A stretch of 64,000 bases of DNA from Mycolicibacterium sp. P1-18. GTDB lineage: Bacteria > Actinomycetota > Actinomycetes > Mycobacteriales > Mycobacteriaceae. Every line of letters starts with the position of its first letter. The stretch's first letter is position 1. The stretch is taken from assembly GCF_008329535.1 (NCBI RefSeq), contig NZ_NPKR01000011.1:175233-239232 (forward strand). Reading direction: 5' to 3'. Below, piece by piece: positions 17,224-26,206 of this stretch. The translations under genes were made by a program, and so were the position numbers. A model generated the notes under the pieces. The model made no database searches. It was given only the letters and a program-made list of their open reading frames with translations, and had not been told where the DNA came from.

Positions 17224-17814
17224 ATGTCCGTCAGCCGTCGTCAACCGACCCGTCGCGCAGTCCTGAGGACGGGCGGCGCCGTGGGATTCGCCACGCTTCT
17301 CACCATCGGCGCCAGAGACGCCGTTGCCCACGCAGAGGCCGACGGCTCCGCGTTCACCAGAACCAACGAGGTTGCGCTCCGCGCCGACGACCCCACCCTG
17401 TCCGACCGGGCGCGCGACCTGATTCGCATCGGCGAGGTCGGCATCGTCGGAGGCGACGCCGACGCCCTGAAGGCCTTCTTCCATCCGGACTTTCGCTTCC
17501 ACGGCCCCTCCGCCGAACTGAGCCTGGACGAACTACTGGACTACTTCGCCGCGTGCCGCGCGGCGTTCGACGACTTCTCGGTCACCCGGCAGACCATCAT
17601 GTCCGACGGCGGCCATCACCTTGCCACCCGCACACGCTTCGCGGGAGTCTTCGCGAGGCCGTTCAGCGGAACCGCGGAGGGCATCCTGCAACCCAACGGA
17701 AAGCCGTTCGAATACTCCATCGTCAACGTCTTCCGCTACGCGCCGAACGGCCAGCTCGCCGAAGAGTGGGTGCAGTACGACGTCCAGAACTTCGTGAATC
17801 AGTTGAAGCGTTGA
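17224..17814 (+). CDS. Tat-exported SnoaL-like (NTF2-fold) protein
   Basis: This 196-residue protein starts at ATG 17224 behind AGGAG. Its N-terminus has twin arginines in RRQPTRR followed by a hydrophobic stretch (GGAVGFATLLTIGA), a probable Tat signal peptide. The mature part (about 50-196) looks like a SnoaL/NTF2-type cone fold, with FFHPDFRFHGPS and a C-terminal EEWVQYD. This fold hosts ester cyclases, isomerases and many polyketide-tailoring or binding proteins. Export by Tat suggests it folds before crossing the membrane, possibly with a bound ligand. No close functional match is claimed. Confidence 0.65.
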   Translation: MSVSRRQPTRRAVLRTGGAVGFATLLTIGARDAVAHAEADGSAFTRTNEVALRADDPTLSDRARDLIRIGEVGIVGGDADALKAFFHPDFRFHGPSAELSLDELLDYFAACRAAFDDFSVTRQTIMSDGGHHLATRTRFAGVFARPFSGTAEGILQPNGKPFEYSIVNVFRYAPNGQLAEEWVQYDVQNFVNQLKR

Positions 17815-17856
17815 CCCGACTGAGGATTCGTCGCGGGGCCGTGATCCGATTTCGAG

Positions 17857-18693
17857 CTACAGGTGGCCGCGCATCCAGCCGTCGACGAGCCCTTCCACGG
17901 TGGACTCCACCCCGTAGTAGCCGTGGGGAGACAGCGAGCCGCAGGGGTTGCCCGAGCGGTCGACACCACCTCTCACCGTTGCGACGTGGACCGAGGCCTG
18001 CGCCATCGCCCCGGCGATGCGGGAAGCATCCTGCGGCGGGGCGACATCGCAGCGGTCGTCACCGTTGGCGAGCACCAACGCGGGGACTCGAACGTCCCGG
18101 GGGTCGGCGCTGAAGACCGTCTCTCCACTGTGCCCCATGCGAGAAACGGACTCCGTCAAGATGACACCGGCCACCGCACCGGGGGCGGAGTGAGCTGCAC
18201 CGTTTACGGCGGCGATCGAACCCTGACTGGTCCCCATCAGGAACACGGGGACGGGACGCGTGGCGTGGGCGAGCGTGACCAGTTGGTCGACCACGGAGGC
18301 ATAGGCGGGGGTGCTGCGCTCACCTCGCAGATTGCCGTGATCGATCGTGTCGGGAATGAGGACCGCGTAGCCGCGGTCGACCCAATCTGCCCGGGTGCGC
18401 ACGAGGAAGTCGTCGTCGAAGCGGACCTTGCCGTCACTCGCCACGCCCACCTGGCCCGAACCGCCGGGCAGCATGACGATCGTCGCCACGGCGTGGGCGG
18501 GCGCGGTGTAGAGGACGCGGTCACTGCTGCCGCCTGCGACGTGAACGGTCAGCACTTGGTCGTCCGGCGCTCCACCCGCCGTGGCCTGGTGGTCGTGGCC
18601 ACGCCCTGAGGGGCCCATGTGAATGAGCGCACCCCCTGAAATGCCGGCAATGCACAGGCCGGCGGCGGCAACCCATCGGACGGCGCGCGTCAC
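17857..18693 (-). CDS. Secreted alpha/beta hydrolase
   Basis: This 278-residue protein begins with a hydrophobic signal-like segment (WVAAAGLCIAGISGGALI). The nucleophile elbow is GTSQGS at about 155, and HGYYGV near the C-terminus offers a catalytic histidine. The fold resembles dienelactone-hydrolase-like and peptidase-like esterases. Two cysteines in GDDRCD and GNPCGS might form a disulfide, in keeping with export. GTG 18693 is used, 18 bases after the stop of the PAP2 gene, so the two are probably co-transcribed. The substrate is unknown. Confidence 0.68.
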   Translation of the reverse strand: MTRAVRWVAAAGLCIAGISGGALIHMGPSGRGHDHQATAGGAPDDQVLTVHVAGGSSDRVLYTAPAHAVATIVMLPGGSGQVGVASDGKVRFDDDFLVRTRADWVDRGYAVLIPDTIDHGNLRGERSTPAYASVVDQLVTLAHATRPVPVFLMGTSQGSIAAVNGAAHSAPGAVAGVILTESVSRMGHSGETVFSADPRDVRVPALVLANGDDRCDVAPPQDASRIAGAMAQASVHVATVRGGVDRSGNPCGSLSPHGYYGVESTVEGLVDGWMRGHL

Positions 18694-18711
18694 GAGTGGG
18701 ACTTGCCCTCC

Positions 18712-20082
18712 CTACCGCGGCGCGGCCGCAAGGGCCTGTTGCGCTGCGCGGTGAAGGTCGAGACGCGAGTACACCCCGAAGGCACTGCCGTCGTCGAGGA
18801 AGCCGCCGCCCGGCCCCAGGGTCTCCGTCAGGATGGCGTTGGCCTGGTCGAGCGACAGGTAGGGATAGGCGGCGGTGAGGAGGTAGCCGGCTTCCGGTGC
18901 CACCTTGCCGACGTCCACGGCAGCGTTCACGTTCTGACCGAATACCGCAGGCAGACCGTACGTTTGCGTGGTGTCGACGAATCGCGCGTTGTCCTCGGGC
19001 CGCGAGAAGCGGCTCTGGTCGTCTCGGGCGCAGACGGCCACGACGTTCCCGCACGCGCCCGCGAGCGCGCCGGTCAGATCGGTTCGCGCCGTCACCAGGG
19101 CTTGCCGGAAGTCGTCGATGCGCACCCCGCCCCGCTCGACGCCGACGTACGGCGCCTCGTTGGCCAGCAGGTGCGCCAGGTCGTAGGTCGCCAAGGTCCG
19201 TCCGCCGAGCACGTCCATCGCGTAGTGCGCGCCGATGACGATGCGGTCGTTGCCGTACTCGGCGGCCCGCGCCATCATCTCCGGGTAGCGGTCGGGCACC
19301 AGCAGCGCGAGCACCAGAGATTCGGTGTAACCGTATGTGGTGTGGCCGCTGGGGAATGACGGGCTGTCGACCAGGTTCTGTTCCGGCCCACGCAACCACG
19401 ACGAATTGTCCGACGGGGCCCCGAAGAAGTCGGCGCCGCCGTAGGTCAGCAGGTGCGGCTCGGTTTGGAACGGCCGTGAGTCGCCGTAGGCGTCGGCTCC
19501 CTCGCTGCCCGCCGGCCGGTTGTAGGCCTTGCCGAAGATGTCGGTGACTCCGCCTGCCTTCTGCAGGATGGCCAACGCTTCGGCCGAGACCGGTTCCTTC
19601 CCGTCGGTCGTCGCGTTGGCGAAGAAGTACTTGCCTGCGTTCGAGTCCGCCTTGGTCGTATTCGATGCGTAGGCGATCAGATCTGCGACGGCCGGAGAGA
19701 CGTTGGTGAAGTCCTCGTTCCCCTCGGCGTCTCGGGTGTAGGACGTCAACCTCTGATAGGCGTCACCTAGCTTGGTTCCGAGGCCGTCGGCAAGCTGAAA
19801 GGCGTTGCCGTCGGTGATGAAGGCGTCGCGCAGCGCCTGCTGCTGTTGATCGGGGAACGGCAGAAGCGTTGGTTGACCAGCCGTCCCGTTCTGGATGGCT
19901 CCGGTGACCGTGAGGTTGGACGCCAGGGCAGCCCGGCCCGCCTCGGTGTTGTCGAGAGTGGTGACGGGCGCCAGCCCGCGCAGCACGGTCAAACTCGTCC
20001 CGGTTTGCGCCGTGGCGGTGCCGGGGCTCAGCAGCGCGCCAGCGCAGACGGTCACGACGAGTAGGCATGCACGCATCTTCAT
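18712..20082 (-). CDS. Secreted PAP2-family (acid phosphatase/vanadium haloperoxidase-like) protein
   Basis: This 456-residue protein has an N-terminal signal peptide ending near TATAQ. The PAP2 motifs are SFPSGHTTYG and RIVIGAHYAMD, supplying the catalytic histidines and the phosphate-binding arginine. PAP2 proteins hydrolyse phosphomonoesters, or with vanadate oxidise halides. The long inserts and export point to a secreted acid phosphatase of the type common in actinobacteria. ATG 20082 is preferred because AAGGGA lies six bases upstream; GTG 20100 is an in-frame alternative. It probably leads a two-gene unit with the downstream hydrolase. Confidence 0.8.
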   Translation of the reverse strand: MKMRACLLVVTVCAGALLSPGTATAQTGTSLTVLRGLAPVTTLDNTEAGRAALASNLTVTGAIQNGTAGQPTLLPFPDQQQQALRDAFITDGNAFQLADGLGTKLGDAYQRLTSYTRDAEGNEDFTNVSPAVADLIAYASNTTKADSNAGKYFFANATTDGKEPVSAEALAILQKAGGVTDIFGKAYNRPAGSEGADAYGDSRPFQTEPHLLTYGGADFFGAPSDNSSWLRGPEQNLVDSPSFPSGHTTYGYTESLVLALLVPDRYPEMMARAAEYGNDRIVIGAHYAMDVLGGRTLATYDLAHLLANEAPYVGVERGGVRIDDFRQALVTARTDLTGALAGACGNVVAVCARDDQSRFSRPEDNARFVDTTQTYGLPAVFGQNVNAAVDVGKVAPEAGYLLTAAYPYLSLDQANAILTETLGPGGGFLDDGSAFGVYSRLDLHRAAQQALAAAPR

Positions 20083-20208
20083 TGAGAATCCCTTGGTCAC
20101 GGAGGCACACCGATCCTAGGGACTGAACCCGTGTGACGGCAGCGCGTTTGCGCACCGTTCACTCCACTCGTGCCGCCCGGTGTGATGCTGACTTGCCTCG
20201 GGTAAAGC

Positions 20209-20239
20209 CAGAGCCCTATGCTCTGACTGAACCAGAGCA
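20209..20239. promoter_or_regulatory. Triple half-site operator upstream of the MFS gene
   Basis: CAGAGC (20209-20214), GCTCTG (20220-20225) and CAGAGC (20233-20238) alternate in orientation. The second and third form a perfect TGCTCTG-N7-CAGAGCA repeat at 20219-20239. The cluster lies about 90 bases before the transporter start. The cognate regulator is not identified. Confidence 0.45.
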
Positions 20240-20326
20240 CAGCCAGATGGCGCCACAATCGGACTCAGGAGATCGCGTGAGGAACGACGACGACACCGCG
20301 GTCGACACCGACACACCAGCCATGAC

Positions 20327-21760
20327 GTGACCCCCTCCCCCAAGCTCCGGCCGCGCACGGTCCTCGTCATCACGTCGTCGGCGGCCTTCCTCGCGACACT
20401 CGACCTGTTCATCGTCAACATCGCCTTCCCCGCCATCAGCGCCAACTTCCCTGGTTCCGACTTCGGCGAGATGTCCTGGGTCCTCAACGGATACACCGTC
20501 GCCTTCGCCGCGATCCTGGCCTTGGCCGGCCGTCTCGCCGACCGCTACGGCCACCGGCGGGTCTTCCTCGTCGGGCTGGCGATCTTCACCGCCGCGTCGG
20601 CGGCGTGCGCGCTCGCACCCAGCCTGTGGGCCCTGGTCGGCGCGAGAACCGTGCAGGGCACCGGGGCCGCCCTGATCACACCGACCTCGCTGTCGCTACT
20701 CCTGAACGCCTGGCCTGCGGAACGGCGCGCGAAGGCGGTCGGCACGTGGGCGTCGGTCGGAGCGGTTGCCGCGGCACTCGGACCACCGCTGGGAGGGCTG
20801 CTCGTCGCCGCGGGATGGCAGTGGGTGTTCCTGGTCAACGTCCCCGTCGGCGTCGTCACGATGATTGCCGCGGCACGCGTCCTCCGCGAATCCGACATCA
20901 CACCGATCGGGCGGCCAGATCTGGCCGGCGCCGGGTTGCTGGTCGTCGGAGTCGGCGCACTGGCCTACGCGCTGGTCGAGGTCCCCGAACGGGGCTGGGC
21001 CACACCGTTGGTGGTCATCTCCCTGGCCGTGTCCGTGGTGGGCCTGACCGCGGTGGTCATCCGCTCCCGCCGCCATCCGGTCCCCGCCCTGGACCTGGCG
21101 GTGCTGCGCGTGCCCCAGTTCGCCCTGGCCACCGTCATGATGCTCGCGTTCGCGTGCGGCTTCGCCGGCATGCTCCTGGTCAACGTGCTGTACCTCACCT
21201 CGACCTGGGGCTGGTCGACTCAGGCGGCAGGCCTCGGGCTGGCAGCGGGTCCAGCGGTCGTCGTCGTCGTCGCCCGACTCGCCAATCGTGCTGCGGCACG
21301 ACTGGGATTCGGAGGCGCTGCCACCCTTGGCGCCCTGAGCTTCACGGCGGGCGCGCTCTGGTGGCTGTGGCGGCTGGGACCGTCGGAGAACTACCTGGGC
21401 GGACTGCTGCCCGGGCAACTGCTGACCGGGCTGGGGGTCGGACTGATCCTGCCCACGCTGTCCTCGGTCGTGGGATCCGCGCTACCGGGGCCTCGTTGGG
21501 GTTCGGGTTCGTCGCTGATCAACACCGCCCGGCAGGTCGGCTCGGTGCTGGGCATCGCGCTGATCGTCACCGTGATCGGAACCCACGTCGCAAGCGCTCC
21601 CACGCCGTTCGTCGCCATCCGCTCGGGCTGGGCGCTGCTGGCCGCTGCCGGGGCCGCCAGCGCCCTCGTCGGAGTCGCCCTGATCGCCGTCGAGCGCCGC
21701 ACGTCGTCGGCCGCGAGACGTTCACCACGACCCGTCGACGACCCGCTCAGAACGCCGTGA
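20327..21760 (+). CDS. MFS drug transporter, DHA2-like (14 helices)
   Basis: This 477-residue membrane protein has MFS motif A in GRLADRYGHRR after the second helix. Motif C-like glycines are in GAVAAALGPPLGG, typical of drug/proton antiporters. Hydrophobicity suggests 14 helices, as in the DHA2 (EmrB/QacA) family, which exports toxic compounds with the proton gradient. GTG 20327 is taken as start, so the N-terminus is short and precedes helix 1 directly. The SDR gene follows 35 bases after its stop and the HxlR regulator follows that, forming a plausible export/detoxification group. Confidence 0.85.
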   Translation: MTPSPKLRPRTVLVITSSAAFLATLDLFIVNIAFPAISANFPGSDFGEMSWVLNGYTVAFAAILALAGRLADRYGHRRVFLVGLAIFTAASAACALAPSLWALVGARTVQGTGAALITPTSLSLLLNAWPAERRAKAVGTWASVGAVAAALGPPLGGLLVAAGWQWVFLVNVPVGVVTMIAAARVLRESDITPIGRPDLAGAGLLVVGVGALAYALVEVPERGWATPLVVISLAVSVVGLTAVVIRSRRHPVPALDLAVLRVPQFALATVMMLAFACGFAGMLLVNVLYLTSTWGWSTQAAGLGLAAGPAVVVVVARLANRAAARLGFGGAATLGALSFTAGALWWLWRLGPSENYLGGLLPGQLLTGLGVGLILPTLSSVVGSALPGPRWGSGSSLINTARQVGSVLGIALIVTVIGTHVASAPTPFVAIRSGWALLAAAGAASALVGVALIAVERRTSSAARRSPRPVDDPLRTP

Positions 21761-21795
21761 CACCTCAACCCGGATCAACGTCAGGAATGAACCAC

Positions 21796-22611
21796 ATGCC
21801 GTCATCACGACCCGTCGCACTCGTCACCGGCGCCCACGCCGGTCTGGGTGGATTTGCCGCGCTCGGTCTCGTCGAGGCCGGCTTCGACGTCGTCGGAACC
21901 AGCCGCGACACCACGGGACTCGAGTCCCGCCCACGCGTGACACTCCGCGATCTCGACGTCACCAGCGACGAGTCCGTCGCCGCGCTCGTCGAGGGCGTGA
22001 TCGCGGACTTCGGGCGCATCGACGTCTTGGTGAACAATGCCGGCATGGGACTCGCAGGCGCCCTCGAGGAGAACTCGATCGAGCAGCAGCAGAAGCTGTT
22101 CGACGTCAACGTCTTCGGGGTCGTCCGAATGACGAACGCCGTCCTGCCGCACATGCGGGCCCAGGGACGCGGGCGGATCGTGAACATCTCGTCGATCTTC
22201 GGCTTCATGCCCGCGCCGTACATGGCCGCCTACAGCGCCACGAAGTACGCCGTCGAAGGCTATTCGGAGTCCGTCGACCACGAGGTCCGCGGCCACGGCA
22301 TCAGGGTGCTGCTCGTCGAACCGGGCGCCACCAGAACCGGTTTCGACGACAACACCGCCCCGCCGGACACGCCGCTGGAGGCATACGCGCGACAGCGCGG
22401 GCTTGCCAATCGCGTCGTGGCCGACCAGGTCAACGGCGGCGAGGATCCCAGGACCGTCGCCAAGGCGATCGTGTCCGCCGCCACCGACGCGAACCCGAAA
22501 CTGCGTTATCCCGCCGGCGTGAAGGCTCGCCAGCTCAGTGCCATGCGCCGCCTCGCCCCCTCCCGCGTCTTCGACAAGCAGTTGCGCAAGACGTTCGAAC
22601 TCGCGGATTGA
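21796..22611 (+). CDS. Short-chain dehydrogenase/reductase
   Basis: This 271-residue SDR has TGAHAGLGG (cofactor loop), NNAGMG, ISS and YSATK (catalytic Tyr and Lys). The sequence through VEGYSESVDHEVRGHGIRV and EPGATRTGF resembles the minus-strand SDR at 16149-17000, so they may be related copies. ATG 21796 is preferred since an AGGA lies nine bases upstream; ATG 21787 would be too close to it. It sits between the MFS transporter and the HxlR regulator and probably shares transcription with the transporter. Substrate unknown. Confidence 0.83.
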   Translation: MPSSRPVALVTGAHAGLGGFAALGLVEAGFDVVGTSRDTTGLESRPRVTLRDLDVTSDESVAALVEGVIADFGRIDVLVNNAGMGLAGALEENSIEQQQKLFDVNVFGVVRMTNAVLPHMRAQGRGRIVNISSIFGFMPAPYMAAYSATKYAVEGYSESVDHEVRGHGIRVLLVEPGATRTGFDDNTAPPDTPLEAYARQRGLANRVVADQVNGGEDPRTVAKAIVSAATDANPKLRYPAGVKARQLSAMRRLAPSRVFDKQLRKTFELAD

Positions 22612-22647
22612 CGGGCGCACTGCGGCACCCGCATAGTCGAGCCTGAC

Positions 22648-22661
22648 TAATGCCACCGTTA
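22648..22661. promoter_or_regulatory. Candidate HxlR operator in its own promoter
   Basis: TAATGCCACCGTTA, within a larger ACTAA-N8-TTAGT inverted repeat (22646-22663), lies just upstream of a good -10 hexamer, TACAAT, at 22664-22669. A motif of the same spacing, TAACTTTACCGTTA, lies upstream of the Fe-S/SCP2 gene at 26207-26220. Confidence 0.5.
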
Positions 22662-22675
22662 GTTACAATGGCCTC

Positions 22676-23161
22676 ATGCCGATGACTCTGGATGCTGAGC
22701 TGGTCGACCGTGGCCGGTGGCGTGGAACGGCACACTGCTCCGTGGCGAAGGTGTTCGACCTCCTCAACACCAAGACGACGTTCCTCATTCTGCGGGAACT
22801 CTTTTACGGCACCACGCGATTCGAGGACTTCGTGGACCGGATCGACACCTCGGCGCCGGCGACCTCGCGGGCGCTCAAACAGCTCGAGGTGGCGGGCATC
22901 GTCGCCCGTTTCCCGTATCGAGACCCCGGAGCTCGGGTTCGCGACGAATACCGGCTCACCGACGCCGGCGAGGATCTGTTGCCGACGTTCATGGCGATCA
23001 CCCACTGGGGTGACACGCACCTGCAGGACGGGTCACCGCCGCTGTCCTTCGTCGACGCGCGCACGGGTCGCCCCGTCCGGGTGTTCGTCACCGCGGACGA
23101 CGATCGCCCGAGCACGGCCTCGGCCGACATCGAGGTGCGGCCGACGTTCCGCTTCGACTGA
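22676..23161 (+). CDS. HxlR-family winged-helix regulator
   Basis: This 161-residue protein has the HxlR DNA-binding fold: FDLLNTKTTFLILRELFYG, a recognition helix in TSAPATSRALKQLEVAGIV and a wing near EYRLTDAGE. A conserved cysteine in HCSVAKV near the N-terminus sits where some family members sense electrophiles or redox state. An inverted repeat overlaps its own promoter, implying autorepression. A related motif occurs before the minus operon of the Fe-S/SCP2 protein and the FprB-like reductase, which may be its target. ATG 22676 has no strong ribosome site; the TACAAT element ends only six bases before it, so the transcript may be leaderless. Confidence 0.82.
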   Translation: MPMTLDAELVDRGRWRGTAHCSVAKVFDLLNTKTTFLILRELFYGTTRFEDFVDRIDTSAPATSRALKQLEVAGIVARFPYRDPGARVRDEYRLTDAGEDLLPTFMAITHWGDTHLQDGSPPLSFVDARTGRPVRVFVTADDDRPSTASADIEVRPTFRFD

Positions 23162-23193
23162 TCTGCGTGGGCTTCGCGTCGACGGTGCCGACG

Positions 23194-24798
23194 TCAACCA
23201 GTCGACCGCCCGGCCGCCACGAGATCGGAGCGGGAAGTGATCTTCCGCCGGGGACGACGGGCGTCCGCACCGGCGCTCACTTCCGCGGCGTCGATGCGCT
23301 GCCACGCGCTCCAGTCCAGTGCGTCGACGCCGCGCTGCGCCAACAGTTCTCGCACACGGAATGGGCGTGAATCATCGACGGTGAGCCGGCCGTCGTCGAA
23401 GTCGGACCACAGCCGGTCGACGGTCTGCTTCGCGCACGCCCTGTTGGTGCCGATGACACCGCTCGATCCGCGTTTCATCCACCCCGTCACGTAGACGCCC
23501 GGCACGGGGTCACCGTGCTCGTCGAGGACGCGACCCTGGTCGTTGGGGATCACGGCGGCGGCGGCGTCGAACGGCACGTCTTCTGCGGGCCGGCCTCGGT
23601 AGCCGATCGAGCGGATGACGAGCGACGTCTCGACGACCTCCGTGCCGGTGGCCGTGGTGACGTCGAGACCGGTGACGCGGTTGGTCCCGCGAATGCGCGA
23701 CGGCGTTGCGCCGAACCTGAAGACGATGCGCTTTCGATTGCGCCCTGGCGGCCGGAGGGCAAACTCCCTGAGGGCCTGCAGCTTCCAGCGCGTTTCCACG
23801 TCGTCGTCCGGGCTGGCGGCCAGGTCGTCACCGTCGACCACGACGTCGACGCCGGGGAGCGAGCCCAGTGCAAGGAACTCGCTCACCGAGAATGCGGCGT
23901 GCCGGGGCCCACGGCGACCGACGATGACGACTTCGTCGACCATGCCGTGGGCGAGGGGGGCCAGGGCATGGTCCGCGGTGTCGGATTCAGCGGTCAGGTG
24001 GCGATCGTCGAGGAGTAGCACCCTCGCGACGTCGAGCGAGACGTTGCCATTGCCGACGATGACCACTCGGGGACCGGTGAGATCGAAGGAGTGATGCGCG
24101 TGATCCGGATGCCCGTTGTACCAACCGACGACGTCGGCGGCGGCGACGCTTCCAGGAAGGCCTTCTCCGGGGATGCCCAAGGACCGGGGCGTGGAGGCGC
24201 CGACGGCATAGATGACGGCGTGGTGATCGGCTACCAGTTCTGCGTGGGTGACGTCGCGACCCACCTCGACGTTGAAGTAGCAGTCGAGTGCGTCGTCGCC
24301 GAGCGCCTGCTCGAAGCTGCGAGTGACGGACTTGGTGTCCTGATGGTCGGGTGCCACGCCGGCGCGGATGAGACCGTAGGGCGTGGGCAGCCGTTCGAAG
24401 AGGCTGACCGCGACGCCGCCGGATTCGAGGAGTGCCGCCGCGGCGTAGCACCCGGCCGGACCGGCTCCCACGATGGCGACCCGCAGCGCCCCCGACCGGA
24501 CCGCCGCATGGGGCGCGGGCTCCGAAGAGAAGTCGGAGTGCAGGGGGTGAGCCAGGAAGTAGTCGGCGCTCATTTCCTCGAACCGCTTCTGCGGCCCGGA
24601 TAGGTCCGTGTCGAGCTGGATCGCGTCGACGGGACAGACGTCCTTGCACGCCCCGCAGTCGATGCACGTCCGGGCGTCGATGAACAACATCGCCGTGTCG
24701 GTGAACGCTTCACCACGGGCGGGTCGGATGCAGTCGACCGGACACACCGCCACGCAGGATTCGTCCTTGCAGCAGCTCCGAGTGATGACGTGCGGCAC
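23194..24798 (-). CDS. FprB-like ferredoxin/NADP reductase with N-terminal ferredoxin domain
   Basis: This 534-residue protein has a 7Fe-type ferredoxin domain at residues 1-75 (CCKDESCVAVCPVDC and CIDCGACKDVCPV). An adrenodoxin-reductase-like flavoprotein follows (VAIVGAGPAGCYAA at about 105; GNGNVSLDVARV for NADPH). It has the architecture of mycobacterial FprB (M. tuberculosis Rv0886). It should transfer electrons between NADPH and a ferredoxin or iron-sulfur acceptor. GTG 24798 is supported by GAAGGAGG five bases upstream. It lies 28 bases downstream of the Fe-S/SCP2 gene, a natural electron partner. A C-terminal tail of about 65 residues beyond the flavoprotein core matches the FprB length. 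Confidence 0.88.
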   Translation of the reverse strand: MPHVITRSCCKDESCVAVCPVDCIRPARGEAFTDTAMLFIDARTCIDCGACKDVCPVDAIQLDTDLSGPQKRFEEMSADYFLAHPLHSDFSSEPAPHAAVRSGALRVAIVGAGPAGCYAAAALLESGGVAVSLFERLPTPYGLIRAGVAPDHQDTKSVTRSFEQALGDDALDCYFNVEVGRDVTHAELVADHHAVIYAVGASTPRSLGIPGEGLPGSVAAADVVGWYNGHPDHAHHSFDLTGPRVVIVGNGNVSLDVARVLLLDDRHLTAESDTADHALAPLAHGMVDEVVIVGRRGPRHAAFSVSEFLALGSLPGVDVVVDGDDLAASPDDDVETRWKLQALREFALRPPGRNRKRIVFRFGATPSRIRGTNRVTGLDVTTATGTEVVETSLVIRSIGYRGRPAEDVPFDAAAAVIPNDQGRVLDEHGDPVPGVYVTGWMKRGSSGVIGTNRACAKQTVDRLWSDFDDGRLTVDDSRPFRVRELLAQRGVDALDWSAWQRIDAAEVSAGADARRPRRKITSRSDLVAAGRSTG

Positions 24799-24826
24799 GG
24801 CAGCCTCCTTCGGGGTCAGGCAAGTC

Positions 24827-26173
24827 TTACTGCGACGGGAAGTACCGGCCGAAGGCCAGCAAGAGTCTTGGTGATCCGTGAAGCCTGATGCGACCACGCA
24901 TGACGGCCCACGGCAGGACAGATCGGTTGTCGAGGAATCTGAGCCAGGTGCTCGAGTCCGCGACGACCGTCAGATCGGGCCGGCCGTGGTGACCGTCGCA
25001 GACCTCGAGGTCGCGGTCGTCGATCTTGACGGTGAACTGGCGTGTCTCGGTTCCGGTGAAGCTGAAGTGATAGGTCGCGGTGACGCCCTTGGTCTGCTCG
25101 CGCTGAAAGATCAGCGGCAGACCATCCACCATTCCTTCGACGCTCCTGGCCCGAAGGCTTTGACCGACGTGCTTGGAGCGCTTGTCCGGGAAACGGCGGT
25201 TTACGTAGTCCTCGGCGTCCGAACCCTTGATGACGTAGACCGTCTCCTGCTTGCGCTGCAGGGGTCGGACCACTTCTGCGAGATGGGTCTTGGGTGAGTC
25301 GAGCCAGGCGCCGATGACGTCGTCGCCGGCCGGACACACCGACATGCAGTAGGCCGCTTTGTAATTGGCCCCGAAGGAGAGGCTCTGCCACACCGACGCC
25401 GTCTGGTTGTCGGGAACCTTCGAGCGGTAGTCGTCGGCGTTCTTGCTGTCGGCGACCTGGCCCACCCAGTCGCCGAAGCCTCCCATGAATTCCCGATAGT
25501 TGTGGGTGTAGCAGGCCGAGAAGTCGAAGTGACCGTCGGGCGCAATCGCCCCCGTCGGGCACGCCGCGACACAGAGCTTGCACTCGAGACACGGGTTGAA
25601 GTCCAGCGGCCTGGAGTACTCGTCGACCTTCGCAGCCACGAGCACGGTGCCGAGCAGGATGAAGTTGCCGAACTTCGGGTGGATGACGTTGCGATGGATG
25701 CCCATTCGTCCCAGTCCGGCTGCCTCGGCCACCGGCTTGTGGCTGACGACCCACGTCTTGCCCGGGAACTCGTCCATCTCCATCGGGAAGCCCATCGCCG
25801 GGTTGACGGCCCGGACTCCCACAGACTCCAGCCGGGACACCAAGTGCCGCCCGATCTCGTCGACGTCATCGCCAGCGTGATGGAACTCGAGGTTCGCAGC
25901 CGACCGGGCGGGCGTGCGGATGTTCTCGCGATTCATGCGGCACACGAAGCTGACCAACGTCTGCACACCGGGCAGCGCGGCGTCGAGATCGGTTCTCTGA
26001 TCCGCTATCTCGGCCCGACCGATCTCGACGAAGCCGACGTCGTCGGCACCTGCGTCCAACGCCACCCGCCGCAGCCACTGCGCGTCCAGCGGTTCGGTGG
26101 ATGCGGTCGTGACATCGCGATTTCGGCGGGCGTTGACGACGGTCGGGTGGTCGTCGATCGCGAACCGCTTCAT
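24827..26173 (-). CDS. QueG/RdhA-like 4Fe-4S protein fused to an SCP2 sterol-carrier domain
   Basis: This 448-residue protein combines two folds. Residues about 30-300 look like the QueG/reductive-dehalogenase iron-sulfur fold: GLGRMGIHRNVIHPKFG, a first cluster motif CLECKLCVAACP (Cys195, 198, 201, 205) and a second partial one, CMSVCP (Cys276, 280). Residues about 345-445 match an SCP2-type lipid-binding domain (TYHFSFTG, DGHHGRPDLTV, AVMRGRIRLHG). The first fold suggests reduction chemistry, the second a hydrophobic substrate. The FprB-like reductase encoded directly downstream could supply electrons. ATG 26173 has AAGGAG seven bases upstream. This fusion is unusual and its function is unknown. 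Confidence 0.72.
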   Translation of the reverse strand: MKRFAIDDHPTVVNARRNRDVTTASTEPLDAQWLRRVALDAGADDVGFVEIGRAEIADQRTDLDAALPGVQTLVSFVCRMNRENIRTPARSAANLEFHHAGDDVDEIGRHLVSRLESVGVRAVNPAMGFPMEMDEFPGKTWVVSHKPVAEAAGLGRMGIHRNVIHPKFGNFILLGTVLVAAKVDEYSRPLDFNPCLECKLCVAACPTGAIAPDGHFDFSACYTHNYREFMGGFGDWVGQVADSKNADDYRSKVPDNQTASVWQSLSFGANYKAAYCMSVCPAGDDVIGAWLDSPKTHLAEVVRPLQRKQETVYVIKGSDAEDYVNRRFPDKRSKHVGQSLRARSVEGMVDGLPLIFQREQTKGVTATYHFSFTGTETRQFTVKIDDRDLEVCDGHHGRPDLTVVADSSTWLRFLDNRSVLPWAVMRGRIRLHGSPRLLLAFGRYFPSQ

Positions 26174-26206
26174 GGCTCTACTCCTTCGGTGACCGCCCAC
26201 CCTGAA

